From the NCBI RefSeq assembly GCF_003003095.1, contig NZ_PVTT01000002.1:372001-436000 (forward strand): a stretch of 64,000 nt of DNA, read 5' to 3'. The notes below the pieces were generated by a model. It was not told the origin of the DNA, searched no databases, and was given only the letters and a program-made list of their open reading frames with translations. This stretch comes from Hasllibacter halocynthiae (lineage in GTDB: Bacteria > Pseudomonadota > Alphaproteobacteria > Rhodobacterales > Rhodobacteraceae). Both the position numbers and the translations under genes were made by a program. Shown here piece by piece: positions 62,609-64,000 of the stretch; positions within the stretch are counted from its first letter, which is position 1; the number at the start of each line of letters is the position of its first letter.

Positions 62609-64000
<1,392 letters not shown>

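Overview
The window is a very GC-rich, densely coded stretch of bacterial chromosome; codon third positions are almost always G or C. Gene content and order point to an alphaproteobacterium of the Rhodobacterales/Rhodobacteraceae type: an NDUFS4-like complex I accessory protein beside uvrB, an RpoH with the QKSLFFNMR box, the rsmI-yraN-gshB run facing an LpoA-like lipoprotein, the membrane-anchored ThiF/MoeB-like protein, and glnK-amtB plus glnD. This placement rests on family resemblance recalled from memory, not on a database search.

Layout. 1-2.4 kb: a TrkA-type K+ channel regulator (cut by the left edge), smpB and a GcvA-like LysR gene facing a 59-residue ORF. 2.4-5.7 kb: a tight sulfur gene run (mercaptopyruvate sulfurtransferase, aminotransferase, ETHE1/Blh-type persulfide dioxygenase, rhodanese). 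5.8-7.6 kb: glnK-amtB. 7.9-13.2 kb: a class A penicillin-binding protein overlapping a PrtD/PrtE type I secretion pair, followed by a 75-bp tandem repeat. 13.4-16.2 kb: ridA, a glycerophosphodiesterase, a DUF482 protein and phhB, chained by GTGA overlaps. 16.3-21.5 kb: peroxiredoxin, FAD reductase, rsmD, map, a molybdopterin-binding-domain protein and two GNAT enzymes. 21.6-25.3 kb: LysR divergent from a PcaB-like lyase and an MFS exporter, whose 3' end overlaps a tRNA-Arg gene. 25.3-28.6 kb: GNAT, NDUFS4-like and uvrB.

28.56-29.6 kb is the only clearly accessory patch: an AT-richer orphan gene, two REP/BIME-like inverted-repeat elements, and a DUF4160/DUF2442 pair that looks like a toxin-antitoxin module. 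29.7-35.3 kb holds small or poorly characterised genes, including a 763-residue beta-helix protein without a signal peptide. 35.4-39.9 kb: an M3 peptidase and an amino acid ABC permease and binding protein separated by an opposite-strand EF-hand gene. 39.9-44.4 kb: a minus-strand run rpoH-chaN-coaBC-dut-moeB-like. 44.7-50.5 kb: GST, comM, gshB, yraN, rsmI and the LpoA-like lipoprotein. 50.5-56.6 kb: glnD, murJ, a rhomboid-like protein lacking catalytic residues, and trpS. 56.7-64 kb: a DUF4139 protein, a BciB/FrhB-like flavo-iron-sulfur protein, then a minus-strand homogentisate operon (hmgA, three unannotated-looking microproteins of 43, 39 and 34 residues, fumarylacetoacetate hydrolase), and phosphoglucomutase cut by the right edge.

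How the genes work together: glnD, glnK and amtB make up much of the ammonium-sensing circuit. The sulfur run can be read as a complete route from cysteine to thiosulfate. phhB, the aminotransferase, hmgA and the FAH-family protein fit aromatic amino acid breakdown. The most novel-looking items are the microproteins inside the homogentisate operon, the TM-plus-winged-helix orphan in the AT-rich patch, and two genes (chaN, glnD) that appear to lack a normal start codon at their expected N terminus.
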